Below are positions 25,631-36,709 of a stretch of DNA of 64,000 nt, one piece after another; position 1 is the stretch's first letter; each line of letters opens with the position of its first letter. Under the pieces are notes generated by a model. It worked only from the letters and a program-made list of their open reading frames with translations. It searched no databases and was not told the origin of the DNA. This stretch comes from VXNE01 sp965116625 (GTDB lineage Bacteria > Pseudomonadota > Gammaproteobacteria > Pseudomonadales > Azotimanducaceae): contig OZ220717.1 of NCBI GenBank assembly GCA_965116625.1, positions 434,001 through 498,000 on the forward strand, read 5' to 3'. Both the position numbers and the translations under genes were made by a program.

Positions 25631-26338
25631 TTAAGCCGAGGGTTCACATAGCTGGCGGGCGAGCGCGCCATAGTCGTCGGCGGAGATGTCGAACGAGTCC
25701 GTTGGCCCATCGGCACCGGGTTCCCATACCTTGGGCTTGACGTAGCCCGTCCTGAGTCCGGCGCGTTGCGCGGCCAGCAGGTCCGGGGGGTGCGCGGCCA
25801 CCATCATGACTTCGCCCGGCTCAGCCCCAAGCAGGCGCGCGGCTGTCAGGTAGGCAGCACGGTCGGGCTTGTAGGCCCCGAGAAACTCGCAGGAAAGATA
25901 CGCGTCCCAATCGATCCCCGCGTGGCGTGAACTGTCCACGACGATGGAGAGGCTCAGGACGGTGAGTATCGACACGACGTAGTGTTCGCGGAGTTGTCTG
26001 AGCGCGTCCGGCACGTCGTCCCAGACGTCCATGCGGTGCCACGCGCTGTTGAGTTCGTCTCGGTCCGCCCCGGACAGTTCGAGTTGCGGATAAGCGTCCG
26101 CCAACTCGTCCAGGACGGCCCGATGGAGCTGGTCCGCGTTCTGCCACGGCAGTTCGCCACTGCGGACGCGTGCCAGTTCCCCGAACATGCGCCGCCGCCA
26201 GGTCATGGTGAAATCCGCATCGTCCACCGCCACGCCGCGCGCGTCGGCCAGTGCCCGCACGGCCTGGCGGGTTGCCGTCTGCCAGTCGAAGATGCTGCCC
26301 CCGACATCGAATGCCAGGGCTTTGATGCCGTTTCTCAT
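25631..26338 (-). CDS. HAD-superfamily hydrolase, haloacid dehalogenase type II-like
   Basis: The 235-residue protein has the first HAD motif AFDVGGSIFDW (nucleophile D10), a cap region, a serine in LTVLSLSIV, a lysine in GAYKPDRAAYL and a final motif MMVAAHPPDLLAAQRAG. Length and cap size resemble L-2-haloacid dehalogenases, but many relatives are general phosphatases. It lies 21 bases upstream of the diheme cytochrome stop on the same strand. Confidence 0.75.
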   Translation of the reverse strand: MRNGIKALAFDVGGSIFDWQTATRQAVRALADARGVAVDDADFTMTWRRRMFGELARVRSGELPWQNADQLHRAVLDELADAYPQLELSGADRDELNSAWHRMDVWDDVPDALRQLREHYVVSILTVLSLSIVVDSSRHAGIDWDAYLSCEFLGAYKPDRAAYLTAARLLGAEPGEVMMVAAHPPDLLAAQRAGLRTGYVKPKVWEPGADGPTDSFDISADDYGALARQLCEPSA

Positions 26339-26359
26339 GTTTCTACCTGCATGTGGCCA

Positions 26360-27538
26360 TCATGGGTGGCTGGGCGACTTCGGTCCTGGTTTGTGGAAGG
26401 CCTTGTCACCGTGCGCCTTGCCATCCCTCGCCTTGCCGCCCCGGGGCGCTTTCCGGAACTTCTCCTTGAACGAACCCACTACCGGCTGGTCAAGTGCCTC
26501 GCGGCCAGGTTGGTTGAATGCCGCCTTGTAGGGATAGTCATCGCCCACCACGCGACCCGGGGAATCCCCGGCCGGGGGAATGACCCACTCGCATCCGGGC
26601 GTGTTCTCGGGGCGATTCTCCCAGCATTCGAGAAGCGCTTTCCAGTCTGCCGACAGGCTGCCCGGACGCTTCGGGGGCATGTGATCGTTCGGGTCCCAAC
26701 CGTACCTGATGAACAGTTTCGCGGTTCCCATGCCGATTCGATGGCAGTCGAGGCACCCGTTGCCCTCGATGTGGATGGTTCGCATGTCCCAGTTCTCTCC
26801 GCCGATCACGTAGTAGGGCAGGTCGCGTTCCATGTCTCGCTCCCACGTCCGGACTCGGGGAACAACGATCTCGTCGCTACCAGGCATCTTCGCGGCGTCG
26901 ATAAACGAATTGTGGATGAACGGGTCGTTCTGATGGCATTGCACGCACTGCAGCTTGCCGGGTGTGCGAAAGGCACGGTTGAACGCTTCCGGGTCGTCTA
27001 TCCACGGCATCACCCCGGTCAGGCGATTGGTGTCCGGATCGACGCTGGCCCAGGGACCGATGGCGTCGCTGCTTTCGAAGAACGCCGTCGCGCCTGTCCG
27101 CTCGTGGTAGCCGATCATCTGCACGGACCCCAGCAGGTAGAGCCTCCCCTTGAAGGTGCGGCTGGAGTTGCGGCCGAAGCTCACCCAGACGACGTCCGGC
27201 AGGAGTCTGCCATCGCGAGTCCTGCCTGCATGGCGCGCAAGCACGGATCCCGAAATGCATCCCTTGCCCAGCCGGCTCGGGTTGTCGCAGGACTTGAAAT
27301 CCCCGCGCATCTGAACGCCGTCGACGTATAGCGGGATTTCCACGCCTTCGCCAAGATCGATCTTCGGCGGAACGCCCAGTTCAGGCTCAACCATCCTCGC
27401 GTACTCGAAGGCGGTCGCCGGGAAGCCATCCGTCGCATACGTGGTCCCGCCTTTCTCGGCAATGACCACTGGGTTGAACAGGGCGAACATGACGCCAACC
27501 ACGAAGGCAGCGACGCGGGTTGGGTTGAGACCGTTCAT
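26360..27538 (-). CDS. Exported diheme c-type cytochrome-like protein
   Basis: The 392-residue protein has a signal peptide (MNGLNPTRVAAFVVGVMFAL) and two CxxCH haem-attachment motifs, CVQCH (198-202) and CLDCH (262-266). Spacing and flanks do not match a small cytochrome c, so it may be an electron-transfer or peroxidase-like protein. A much longer frame continues to 28456, but it overlaps the sulfatase gene in another frame and is rejected. The C-terminus is lysine- and glycine-rich. Redox partner unknown. Confidence 0.75.
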   Translation of the reverse strand: MNGLNPTRVAAFVVGVMFALFNPVVIAEKGGTTYATDGFPATAFEYARMVEPELGVPPKIDLGEGVEIPLYVDGVQMRGDFKSCDNPSRLGKGCISGSVLARHAGRTRDGRLLPDVVWVSFGRNSSRTFKGRLYLLGSVQMIGYHERTGATAFFESSDAIGPWASVDPDTNRLTGVMPWIDDPEAFNRAFRTPGKLQCVQCHQNDPFIHNSFIDAAKMPGSDEIVVPRVRTWERDMERDLPYYVIGGENWDMRTIHIEGNGCLDCHRIGMGTAKLFIRYGWDPNDHMPPKRPGSLSADWKALLECWENRPENTPGCEWVIPPAGDSPGRVVGDDYPYKAAFNQPGREALDQPVVGSFKEKFRKAPRGGKARDGKAHGDKAFHKPGPKSPSHP

Positions 27539-27561
27539 TGCTGCGGGAGCGGAGCGAAGGT

Positions 27562-29184
<1,623 letters not shown>

Positions 29185-29217
29185 AAGGTTCCTTTTCACA
29201 CCGGTGCCAGATCGCCG

Positions 29218-30135
29218 CTATCTCTTGGCAGGCAACTGTATCCCCGAATCCTCCTCGAACGCCGCGACGAATTTCTGTGCGCGCGCGACCTTGGCCCGCT
29301 GGTCATTCTTGTCAATGTAAGGCGGTACGACCCCTTGCTGCGTCAGGATCCCGAACCTTGGCGGGTTCCGGTCAAGCGCCTCCTGCGGGATCCTGCCGAC
29401 GAAATCCTCCGTTGCGCGAAGCAGGGAGCGCACCATGAGAAGATGCACGCTGACTCGCAGGCCCGGCCGCAGGCGATCGCACGTACTGTGCCAGGTATTG
29501 CCGTGGAACATGATCATCGAGCCGGCTGCCGCTTCAACAGGGACAGCCGCACCGTTGCCGACTTCGCCGATCCCGGTTTCGTCCGCGGCCGGGTTGCGGC
29601 ACCACTTGTGACTGCCCGGCACGAACGCCGTGCTTCCTTGTTCCCGGTTGAAATCGGTCAACAGGTAGATGCACTTGCACAGTAGAGCCTGCGTCGGCAG
29701 CGGTGATGGCAACCGCGTGTCCGTATGCAGCCTGAAATGGGTCTTGTTGGACCCCTTCATATGGGAAGTCAGCGAAGACAGCACCACGTCGTAGCCGCAC
29801 AGATACGTCGCCAGGGCCAGCAGCGCCGGGTTCATCAGCGACTCCTCGAACACGGGATCCTCGAGCAGCAACGCCAACATCGTGTCACCGACGGGCGAGT
29901 CGCCTGTCTGTCCGCCCCGCTCGATATCCGGCCGTTCGCCGTTACGCCGCTCGGCGATATCGAGACATGCTTCGAGCATCCGTTCGGCGAGGCCATTCGG
30001 GTTGGCGATCTCGGGCGGGACGACCGTGTAGCCGTGGTCATCCAGGTCGTCGATGTGGCGTTGCAATCCGAGATCGGCAATCTCGTTCGAAAGGCTGTCA
30101 AGGCCGATCTCGGACGCGTATGCAACTTCTGACAT
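29218..30135 (-). CDS. Phytanoyl-CoA dioxygenase (PhyH) family protein
   Basis: A 305-residue Fe(II)/2-oxoglutarate oxygenase. The metal triad is seen as HTD in HFRLHTDT (H137, D139) and H216 in MIMFHGNTWHSTC, with R227 in RPGLRVS as the likely 2-oxoglutarate ligand. GGAGGAG lies before ATG 30135. It is upstream of the sulfatase on the same strand, 33 bases away, so probably co-transcribed. Substrate unknown. Confidence 0.83.
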   Translation of the reverse strand: MSEVAYASEIGLDSLSNEIADLGLQRHIDDLDDHGYTVVPPEIANPNGLAERMLEACLDIAERRNGERPDIERGGQTGDSPVGDTMLALLLEDPVFEESLMNPALLALATYLCGYDVVLSSLTSHMKGSNKTHFRLHTDTRLPSPLPTQALLCKCIYLLTDFNREQGSTAFVPGSHKWCRNPAADETGIGEVGNGAAVPVEAAAGSMIMFHGNTWHSTCDRLRPGLRVSVHLLMVRSLLRATEDFVGRIPQEALDRNPPRFGILTQQGVVPPYIDKNDQRAKVARAQKFVAAFEEDSGIQLPAKR

Positions 30136-30208
30136 GTTGGGCTCCTCCGTCAAAATGATCCAGGTCCGCGGGACGCACGCGCGCCCACAGGGCGCCTCGA
30201 CGCAATGG

Positions 30209-30559
30209 TCAGGCGCGGAGATCGTGCAGTACTTCTTCCAGTTCGACGATCAGTTGTCTCACCACGAGCATGGACTGCGTGGTGTCTTCCTTCATGTCCT
30301 CGCCCGAGAGGCGTTTGCGCGCCCCGGCAATCGTGTATTGCTGATCGTACAACAGGGATCGAATCTGCCGGACGAGGATGACGTCCTTGCGCTGGTAGTA
30401 ACGGCGATTACCGCGCCGTTTTACCGTGCCGAGTTGCGGAAACTCCCGTTCCCAGTAGCGCAACACGTGTGGCTGTACGCCACACAGCCTGGAGACATCG
30501 CCGATGGTGAAGTAGATCCTGTTGGGGATGGGGGGAAGTTCTTCAGCCTGCTCAGCCAC
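30209..30559 (-). CDS. MerR-family transcriptional regulator
   Basis: The 116-residue protein has an N-terminal MerR winged helix (RIYFTIGDVSRLCGVQPHVL, RYWEREFPQL) and a short helical C-terminus. A MerR-like gene follows ihfA in many gammaproteobacteria, and that order holds here. The target is unknown. Confidence 0.88.
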   Translation of the reverse strand: MAEQAEELPPIPNRIYFTIGDVSRLCGVQPHVLRYWEREFPQLGTVKRRGNRRYYQRKDVILVRQIRSLLYDQQYTIAGARKRLSGEDMKEDTTQSMLVVRQLIVELEEVLHDLRA

Positions 30560-30681
30560 GAGACGGCTCCCGCTAATGCGAACTTCGCTTGACCGTGCCA
30601 GCCGCTTCCCACCCCGCAGGATTCACGCGCCCTGGACGGGAGCAAGAAAGGGTGCCCCCCAGAGCGGCAGAACTTGGGACA

Positions 30682-30987
30682 CTAGTCCGGTGGGCCTGCA
30701 TATCCTTCAACCCGCGCCTTCAGCTTCTGGCCGGGCCGGAACGTAACGACGCGGCGGGCCGTGATGGGAATCTCTTCTCCCGTCTTCGGATTACGCCCTG
30801 GCCGTTCGCGCTTGTCGCGCAAGTCGAAGTTGCCGAACCCGGACAGCTTCACGCGCGAGTTGCTTGCGAGGGATGCGCGAACTTCCTCGAAGAACAGTTC
30901 GACAATCTCCTTGGCCTCGCGCTTGTTGAGCCCGAGTTCGTCGAACAGACGCTCTGCCATGCGAGCCTTTGTCAGGGTGTCCGTCAC
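30682..30987 (-). CDS. ihfA: Integration host factor alpha subunit
   Basis: The 101-residue protein closely matches IHF-alpha: LTKARMAERLFDELGLNKRE, RVKLSGFGNFDLRDK and NPKTGEEIPITARRVVTFRP. It bends DNA as a heterodimer with IhfB. GTG at 30987 is chosen to match the E. coli length; the open frame to 31167 overlaps pheT. It follows pheT as in E. coli. Confidence 0.93.
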   Translation of the reverse strand: MTDTLTKARMAERLFDELGLNKREAKEIVELFFEEVRASLASNSRVKLSGFGNFDLRDKRERPGRNPKTGEEIPITARRVVTFRPGQKLKARVEGYAGPPD

Positions 30988-31130
30988 AGCTCGAGGTTCC
31001 CAGCGCACTCGTCCAGTTTCTCTGACTCCACCGTGTCCATTCTGGCTTCTTCTCTGGCTTCTTCTTTGGTGTTTACTCTTGGCGTCTTCCCGGCGTCTAC
31101 TCGATCGTACTACGCGCTTGCTGGCCATGG

Positions 31131-33500
31131 TCACCGCAGTCGGGCATCGAATCTCGCTGCCAGGCACCTGACGGTCGCGTCGATAAACGCATTGGTTTCG
31201 TCATCCACAAGAGTGCGCGATGCGTCTTGGAACGTCAACCCGATTCCCAGACTTTTTTTATTGGAATCAACACTTTCACCCTCGTACAGGTCGAACACGG
31301 TGAACTCGACCAGGACCTCGCCGAGCACTTCGCGCACGGCCGATTCGACCGCGCTTGCCGAGATGGACCGGTCGATGACGACCGCGAGATCCCGGCGAAC
31401 GCTCGGGAATCGGGAGATGGCCCGGTGCTGTCGGTCCCGCTGTTCGAGCAAGGCGTGGGCATCCAGTTCGAACACGAACGCCTGCACGTCAAGGTCGAGC
31501 GACTCCTCTATCTCGGGATGCAGGCGCCCTAGCCGGCCGATGACCTGATCACCGGACAACACCACCGCGGACTGGCCGGGGTGCAGTACCGGATCGGTCG
31601 CGGGCTCGAAGGCGCAAGCGCCCCCGCCGACCGCCAGCAATCGTTCCACGTCACCCTTCACGTCGAAGAAATCGAGCTGCTCCGATACCGCCGACCATGA
31701 CTCCGGCGCACGTCCCCCGCACGCGATGCCGCCCACCCGGAAGGCCTGCTCCGTGCGGCTGCTCGGGAAGCACTGTCCGTATTCGAACAGCCGGACGCGG
31801 CGTTGCTGCCTGGCCAGGTTTGTCTGCAGGGCACCGACGAGGCCAGGGAGCAGGTTCGTGCGCATGACGGACTGATCCCGTGACATCGGGTTGGAAATGC
31901 GCACGGCCGAACGGTCCGGATCCAGCAACCGCATCAAGTCCGGTGCGACAAAGCTGTAAGTGATGGACTCTCGATAGCCGAGCGCGACCAGTGCATCGCA
32001 AATCGGCCTCGCGCCCATCAGGTTGCGGGGAATGACCCTGGGCGACAGCTCGGCCAGCGGATGGCTGTCGGCCACCTGGTTGTACCCGTGCACGCGGCAG
32101 ATCTCTTCGACCAGGTCCTCTTCGATGGCGATATCGAAGCGATGGCTGGGTGCGGTCACCTCCCATCCCGCCCGCTCGCCCGCGGTGATCTTGCGCGGAG
32201 AAAACTCGAGGCGCTCAAAAATCCGGTCGACCTCGGATTCGGGTACGGTCTCCCCCACCAACAGGTCCAGGCGGGAACGGCGCAGTCCGACTTTCGCCGG
32301 TTCCGGTACATGCGCAGCGCTCTCCGTCACGACGGTCGGACCCGGGCAGCCCCCGACGATGTCGAGCAGAAGCCGCGTCGCGCGTTCGATCGCCGCTTCC
32401 TGCAGCGCATGGTCGACGCCCCGTTCAAAGCGCTGCGACGCATCGGTCTGCATGCCATAGCGGCGGGCCGTGCCCATTACCTTGAGCGGCGCGAAGAAAG
32501 CACATTCGAGAAATATGTCCCGGCTCGACTCCTGGACGGACGAACGCTCGCCCCCCATGACGCCCGCCATGGCGACCGGTCCGCGCGTATCCGCGATCAG
32601 CAGCGTCTCGTCATCGAGGCGCACCTGGCTTCCGTCCAGCAGGGTGAAACTCTCATCCGGTTCCGCCATGCGGACAATGACGCGCTCGTGCAGCATGCCG
32701 AGATCGAACGCATGCAGCGGCTGACCGAGTTCGAGCATCACGTAGTTCGTCACGTCCACCACCGGGTCGATGGACCGGATTCCCGAGCGCCTCAAACGCT
32801 CCGTCATCCACAACGGTGTCGGCCTGCCCGTATCCACACCCCTCACGACGCGGCCCAGGTAGCGGGGACATCCGTCGCCCGCGACTATCTCCACCGGGAA
32901 CACCTCGTCCGTCTGGGCGGGAACCGGCGAACAGTCGGGCGCCCGAACGGGCAGGTCGTTGAGTACGCCGACTTCCCTGGCCACCCCCCTGAGCGACAGG
33001 CAGTCGCCCCGATTCGGCGTGAGATCCAGCGTTATGCACCGATCATCCAGTTCCAGCGCTTCGCGGAGATCCGCACCCGCAGCCAACGTGTCCGGCAGTT
33101 CGAGGATTCCGTCGGCATCTTCGCCCAGCCCGAGTTCCGCCGCCGAGCACAGCATGCCGTCAGATTCGACGCCCCGGAGCTCGCGGGATTGCACTTCGAC
33201 CCCGGGCAACGCCGCACCGGGGCGGGCGAACGGGGATTTCATGCCGGCTCTAGCGTTCGGCGCGCCACAGACCACCTGGTTCGTGCCCGACCCGTCTGCC
33301 ACCGCGCAGACGACGAGCTTGTCGGCGTTGGGGTGGGGTGCAACATCGAGCACCTCCCCGACCACGACGCCGCTGAATGCCGGTGCCGCCTCCGCCGTGC
33401 CATCGACCTCAAGGCCCACATCGGTGAGCTGTTCGCAGAGCGCCCCGGTGTCGACATCCGGGTCGACCCACTCGCGCAGCCAACGTTCGCTGAATTGCAT
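31131..33500 (-). CDS. pheT: Phenylalanyl-tRNA synthetase, beta subunit
   Basis: The 789-residue beta subunit starts MQFSERWLREWVDPDVD and contains the EMAP-like tRNA-binding domain (VVGEVLDVAPHPNADKLVVC), the B3/B4 editing region (PRYLGRVVRGVDTGRPTPLW), B5 and the C-terminal anticodon-recognition fold (ISRFPSVRRDLAVVID). It forms an alpha2-beta2 enzyme with PheS. The gap to pheS is filled by a repeat array, unlike the short spacing usual in this operon. Confidence 0.95.
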   Translation of the reverse strand: MQFSERWLREWVDPDVDTGALCEQLTDVGLEVDGTAEAAPAFSGVVVGEVLDVAPHPNADKLVVCAVADGSGTNQVVCGAPNARAGMKSPFARPGAALPGVEVQSRELRGVESDGMLCSAAELGLGEDADGILELPDTLAAGADLREALELDDRCITLDLTPNRGDCLSLRGVAREVGVLNDLPVRAPDCSPVPAQTDEVFPVEIVAGDGCPRYLGRVVRGVDTGRPTPLWMTERLRRSGIRSIDPVVDVTNYVMLELGQPLHAFDLGMLHERVIVRMAEPDESFTLLDGSQVRLDDETLLIADTRGPVAMAGVMGGERSSVQESSRDIFLECAFFAPLKVMGTARRYGMQTDASQRFERGVDHALQEAAIERATRLLLDIVGGCPGPTVVTESAAHVPEPAKVGLRRSRLDLLVGETVPESEVDRIFERLEFSPRKITAGERAGWEVTAPSHRFDIAIEEDLVEEICRVHGYNQVADSHPLAELSPRVIPRNLMGARPICDALVALGYRESITYSFVAPDLMRLLDPDRSAVRISNPMSRDQSVMRTNLLPGLVGALQTNLARQQRRVRLFEYGQCFPSSRTEQAFRVGGIACGGRAPESWSAVSEQLDFFDVKGDVERLLAVGGGACAFEPATDPVLHPGQSAVVLSGDQVIGRLGRLHPEIEESLDLDVQAFVFELDAHALLEQRDRQHRAISRFPSVRRDLAVVIDRSISASAVESAVREVLGEVLVEFTVFDLYEGESVDSNKKSLGIGLTFQDASRTLVDDETNAFIDATVRCLAARFDARLR

Positions 33501-33509
33501 GGGGACTAG

Positions 33510-33786
33510 TGCGCCGAAGCGCCAACAGATTTCATGGCGCTAGGCGCCGCAGAACGGCACGAAGTGCCGATCAAGGCGCAGGACCCGGGACGGGTGGGAT
33601 GGGCGCAACAGTGGGCCTGGGCGGGGGTGAAAGACGGCACGCCCGAAGGGCTGGCGGATTTCATGGCGCTAGGGGGCTGAGCCGTAGAACGGCACGAAGT
33701 GCCGATCAAGGCGCAGGACCGTAGGTGGGCTTGGGCGGGGGTGAAAGACGGCACGCCCGAAGGGCTGGCGGATTTCATGGCGCTAG
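33510..33786 (-). repeat. Tandem array of dispersed hairpin-rich repeats between pheS and pheT
   Basis: A partial unit (33510-33543) is followed by two fuller ones (33544-33672 and 33673-33786), all related to 19443-19559. Each unit ends, on the plus strand, in TTTCATGGCGCTAG. The fuller units hold hairpins GCCG-nAGAA-CGGC, GGCAC-GAA-GTGCC and GCCC-GAA-GGGC. The 129-base unit has an extra insert of some 15-25 bases. The last TAG (minus strand, 33785-33783) is the pheS stop codon. No long protein is supported here. Confidence 0.82.
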
Positions 33787-34793
33787 AACTGTGACAGGAA
33801 CCGAACATCGTTGTCGAAAAAGAGACGGAGATCGTCAACGCCGAAATAGAAGGCCGCCAGCCGGTCCGCTCCGAAGCCGAAGGCAAAACCCGTGTACCGT
33901 TCCGGGTCGATGCCGGACATCTCCAGCACGTTGGGATGCACCATGCCGCATCCCATCACTTCGACCCAACCGGTGTAACTGCAAACCCGGCATCCTCGGC
34001 CTTCACAGTGCACGCACTGGGCGTCGACCTCGGCGGAAGGCTCGGTGAACGGAAAGTAGGATGGCCGGAACCGGACACCCACGTCCTTGTCGTAGAAGCG
34101 GCGCACGAAACCGACCACGGTGCCTTTCAGGTCGGTGAAACTGATGCCTTCGTCCACCACCAGTCCCTCCACCTGGTGAAACATGGGCGTGTGCGTGAGG
34201 TCGGATTCGCGCCGGAATACCCGGCCGGGGCAGATGATGCGAATGGGAGGCCGCGTCCTTTCCATGACGCGCACCTGCACCGGGGACGTGTGCGTCCTCA
34301 GAAGGTGGCCGTCTTCGAGGTAGAAGGTGTCCCACATCGTTCGGGCCGGATGGTGCTCCGGCAGGTTGAGCGCCTCGAAGTTGTGATAGTCGTCCTCGAT
34401 CTCGGGTCCGGTCACGACCTCGTACCCGGCGCCGAGGAAGATATCCTCGATTCGGCGCAACGTCTGGGTGACCGGATGCAGGCTCCCGGGACTCTGGCGG
34501 CGTCCGGGCAGGGTCACGTCCACGACTTCCTCGTCGAGGGACCGGGCCAGTTGCTCGGTCGTCAGTGCACGAAGACGCGCATCGATCGCCCCGGACACGG
34601 TCTCTTTCGCGGCGTTGATGCGCGCGCCCGCCGCCGGCCGCTCGGATGGGTCGAGGGAGCGCAAGGATCTGACCAGGAGCGTCAGCCTGCCGTTTCTTCC
34701 CAGGTACCTGACCCTGACGTCGTCCAGGGTCCCCGGATCGCTGGCAGCATCGACCGCACCGAGCGCTTCAGCCCTGATGTCATCCACATCCAT
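33783..34793 (-). CDS. pheS: Phenylalanyl-tRNA synthetase, alpha subunit
   Basis: The 336-residue catalytic subunit has class II synthetase motifs, including HPVTQTLRRIEDIFLGAGYE, RTHTSPVQVRVME, ICPGRVFRRESDLTHTPMFH and GFAFGFGADRLAAFYFGVDD. ATG 34793 (MDVDDIRAEAL) is preferred to 34811 because GGAG lies at a good distance. It is downstream of rplT and upstream of pheT; the stop is embedded in the repeat array. Confidence 0.95.
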   Translation of the reverse strand: MDVDDIRAEALGAVDAASDPGTLDDVRVRYLGRNGRLTLLVRSLRSLDPSERPAAGARINAAKETVSGAIDARLRALTTEQLARSLDEEVVDVTLPGRRQSPGSLHPVTQTLRRIEDIFLGAGYEVVTGPEIEDDYHNFEALNLPEHHPARTMWDTFYLEDGHLLRTHTSPVQVRVMERTRPPIRIICPGRVFRRESDLTHTPMFHQVEGLVVDEGISFTDLKGTVVGFVRRFYDKDVGVRFRPSYFPFTEPSAEVDAQCVHCEGRGCRVCSYTGWVEVMGCGMVHPNVLEMSGIDPERYTGFAFGFGADRLAAFYFGVDDLRLFFDNDVRFLSQF

Positions 34794-34830
34794 GGTCGTA
34801 CTCCGGGCCAAGTGGGTGCGGTCCGTCCGG

Positions 34831-35190
34831 TCAGGCCGCCAACGCCTCCTTTGCCCGTTCCGCCAACGCGCCGAAAGCTTCTTTCTCGTTCAAAGCCAGA
34901 TCGGCCAGCACCTTCCGGTCCAGCTCGATCTCTGCCTTCTTCAGTCCCGACATGAACCGGGCGTATGTGAGGCCGTGCTCACGGGCCTGGGCATTGATCC
35001 GCACGATCCACAGCGACCGGAACTGGCGCTTCTTCTGACGCCGGTCCCGGTATGCGTACTGTCCGGCCTTGATGACCGCCTGTTTCGCTACGCGAAAACT
35101 GCGGCTACGCTGGCCATAGTAGCCCTTCGCCTGCTTCAGCACCTTCTTGCGGCGCGCCCGCGCGACTACCCCTCGCTTGACTCTCGGCAT
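34831..35190 (-). CDS. rplT: Ribosomal protein L20
   Basis: The 119-residue protein matches bL20: MPRVKRGVVARARRKKVLKQ, AKGYYGQRSRSFRVAKQAV and LWIVRINAQAREHGLTYARF. It is needed for large-subunit assembly and often represses its own operon by binding the rpmI leader. Confidence 0.97.
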   Translation of the reverse strand: MPRVKRGVVARARRKKVLKQAKGYYGQRSRSFRVAKQAVIKAGQYAYRDRRQKKRQFRSLWIVRINAQAREHGLTYARFMSGLKKAEIELDRKVLADLALNEKEAFGALAERAKEALAA

Positions 35191-35282
35191 CTTCGCTCCT
35201 GTTGCGCGTCCTTAACGGCGCGCCTTCGTTACGTCGCTTGTACTACTGCCGTTGACCGTACCGCCCACGTGGGCGGTGTGGT

Positions 35283-35483
35283 TTACCGCGCCTTCTTCGG
35301 CAACATGCGGCTTACCGACCGCTTGTCACCATCGGACACTGTCTTGAACGCGCGCAGTTGGCGTTTCCGCTTCGGTGTCTTCTTCGTCAGAATGTGATTC
35401 TTGTTGGCTGGGCGGTACTTGAAACCGGAGCCCGAACGCCGAAATCGCTTGGCGGCACCCCGGTGGGTCTTGAGTTTCGACAT
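35283..35483 (-). CDS. rpmI: Ribosomal protein L35
   Basis: The 66-residue protein matches bL35: MSKLKTHRGAAKRFRRSGSG, HILTKKTPKRKRQLR and SRMLPKKAR. ATG 35483 is chosen, with GAGGATGG upstream; the open frame from 35537 adds a non-conserved extension. Confidence 0.96.
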   Translation of the reverse strand: MSKLKTHRGAAKRFRRSGSGFKYRPANKNHILTKKTPKRKRQLRAFKTVSDGDKRSVSRMLPKKAR

Positions 35484-35800
35484 TTTCAATCCATCCTCGG
35501 CGCAGCGCGCCCGCTTCCGTGCCTCTAGCCTGAACACGCCTCACAACGTCGGAACGAGCCGGGTGTCGGCTCTCCCTGTCGAGAGCACGCTGGAGTCCGG
35601 GGAATGCCCCGATTCCCGGCGTCCGTTCCCTGCGATGCTCTCCGGCGGACCTGCCGGAGGCAAGATCACGCCTCGCGTCGTGTTGGCATTTGCAGCGTTG
35701 GTGGCAGCGTTCCCGCTCGGCGCTTCGTTCTCGGTGCCGCTCTTTCAGGGCACTGGTTTCAGGGCACTGGTCTCAGCGCTGCGGTTTCAGCCCCTCGGTC
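35484..35800. other. Gap between infC and rpmI
   Basis: These 317 bases hold no supported gene, though short frames are open. The gap is much longer than in E. coli. It contains imperfect direct repeats of TTTCAG(G/C)...TGGTCTCAGCGCT near 35743-35805, and could carry the mRNA site through which L20 controls rpmI-rplT; no specific structure was resolved. Confidence 0.4.
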
Positions 35801-36352
35801 TCAGCCCTTTTTCCGTTTTCGCGCCGACAAGACCATTGTCATCTGCCGGCCTTCAAACTTTGGCGCGGTCTCAACGGATCCATGGTCCTCGAGATCGGTC
35901 TCGATTCGCTTCAGCAACTCCAGGCCGATCTCGGGATGCGCCATCTCGCGTCCGCGAAAGCGCAAGCTCACCTTGGCCTTGTCACCGTCCTCGAGAAAAC
36001 GCACCAGGTTGCGCAGCTTTACCTGGTAGTCCCCCTCCTCAGTGCCCGGCCGGAACTTCATCTCCTTGACCTGAATCTGCTTCTGCTTCTTCCGCTGCGC
36101 GGTCTTGGCTTTCTTCAGATCGAAGAGGTGTTTCCCGTAGTCCATGATCTTGACTACGGGGGGATTGGCGTCCGGCACAATCAACACCAGGTCCAATCCC
36201 GCTCTTCTCGCCTCGCTCAAGGCATCGTCCCGAGGAACGATGCCGACCTGTCCACCATTGGAACCGATTAGGCGCACTCGCGGAGCGCTTATGTCCTCAT
36301 TCAACAATAATCGCTCTTTCTGCGCCCTCGCTGCTGCTCTCTTGATAGGCAC
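35801..36352 (-). CDS. infC: Translation initiation factor IF-3
   Basis: The 183-residue protein matches IF-3: RLIGSNGGQVGIVPRDDALS, PPVVKIMDYGKHLFDLKKA, KQIQVKEMKFRPGTEEGDYQ and KVSLRFRGREMAHPEIG. The start codon is GTG at 36352 with GGAG very close upstream; no in-frame ATT (the autoregulatory start of E. coli infC) was found at the expected place. thrS, the usual upstream neighbour, is absent: tRNA-Val and hipBA lie there instead. Confidence 0.94.
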   Translation of the reverse strand: MPIKRAAARAQKERLLLNEDISAPRVRLIGSNGGQVGIVPRDDALSEARRAGLDLVLIVPDANPPVVKIMDYGKHLFDLKKAKTAQRKKQKQIQVKEMKFRPGTEEGDYQVKLRNLVRFLEDGDKAKVSLRFRGREMAHPEIGLELLKRIETDLEDHGSVETAPKFEGRQMTMVLSARKRKKG

Positions 36353-36585
36353 TTTCTCCGTTACTACCGTTGTCCGCTCGCGGTTGAACCAGCGACGCGG
36401 CGAGTGCGGATTCTAATGCCTTGCCGCGTCCAAAACCAACAATAGCGCAGATCGACGGGTGCCGGTACGCATAGGGACGATTTCCCACAGCAAACAAGGG
36501 CATGCTCGCAAGGCCCGTTGGCGAGCCCGCTGGCGAGCCTGTTGATCGCCGCTTCGCCGCAATGATACGGTACAGCGCCGACGGC

Positions 36586-36663
36586 AGGCGCGTAGCTCAG
36601 TTGGTTTAGAGCACCACCTTGACATGGTGGGGGTCGTTGGTTCGAATCCAATCGCGCCTACCA
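36586..36663 (+). tRNA. tRNA-Val (anticodon GAC)
   Basis: The 78-base gene starts AGGCGCGTAGCTCAG, has the anticodon arm CCACC-TTGACAT-GGTGG (GAC), a GGTTCGAATCC T-arm and encoded CCA. Acceptor arms AGGCGCG and CGCGCCT pair. It is followed by hipA on the opposite strand. Confidence 0.96.
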
Positions 36664-36709
36664 GTTCCACCATGAAAGCTGATCCGCGTGGGGCCGCTCG
36701 TGCCAGCGC

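Noticed and set aside
33509..33886. Repeat-derived proteins on both strands
   Set aside because: Both frames simply translate the hairpin repeat units and reach into pheS. No start signals or family features support them.
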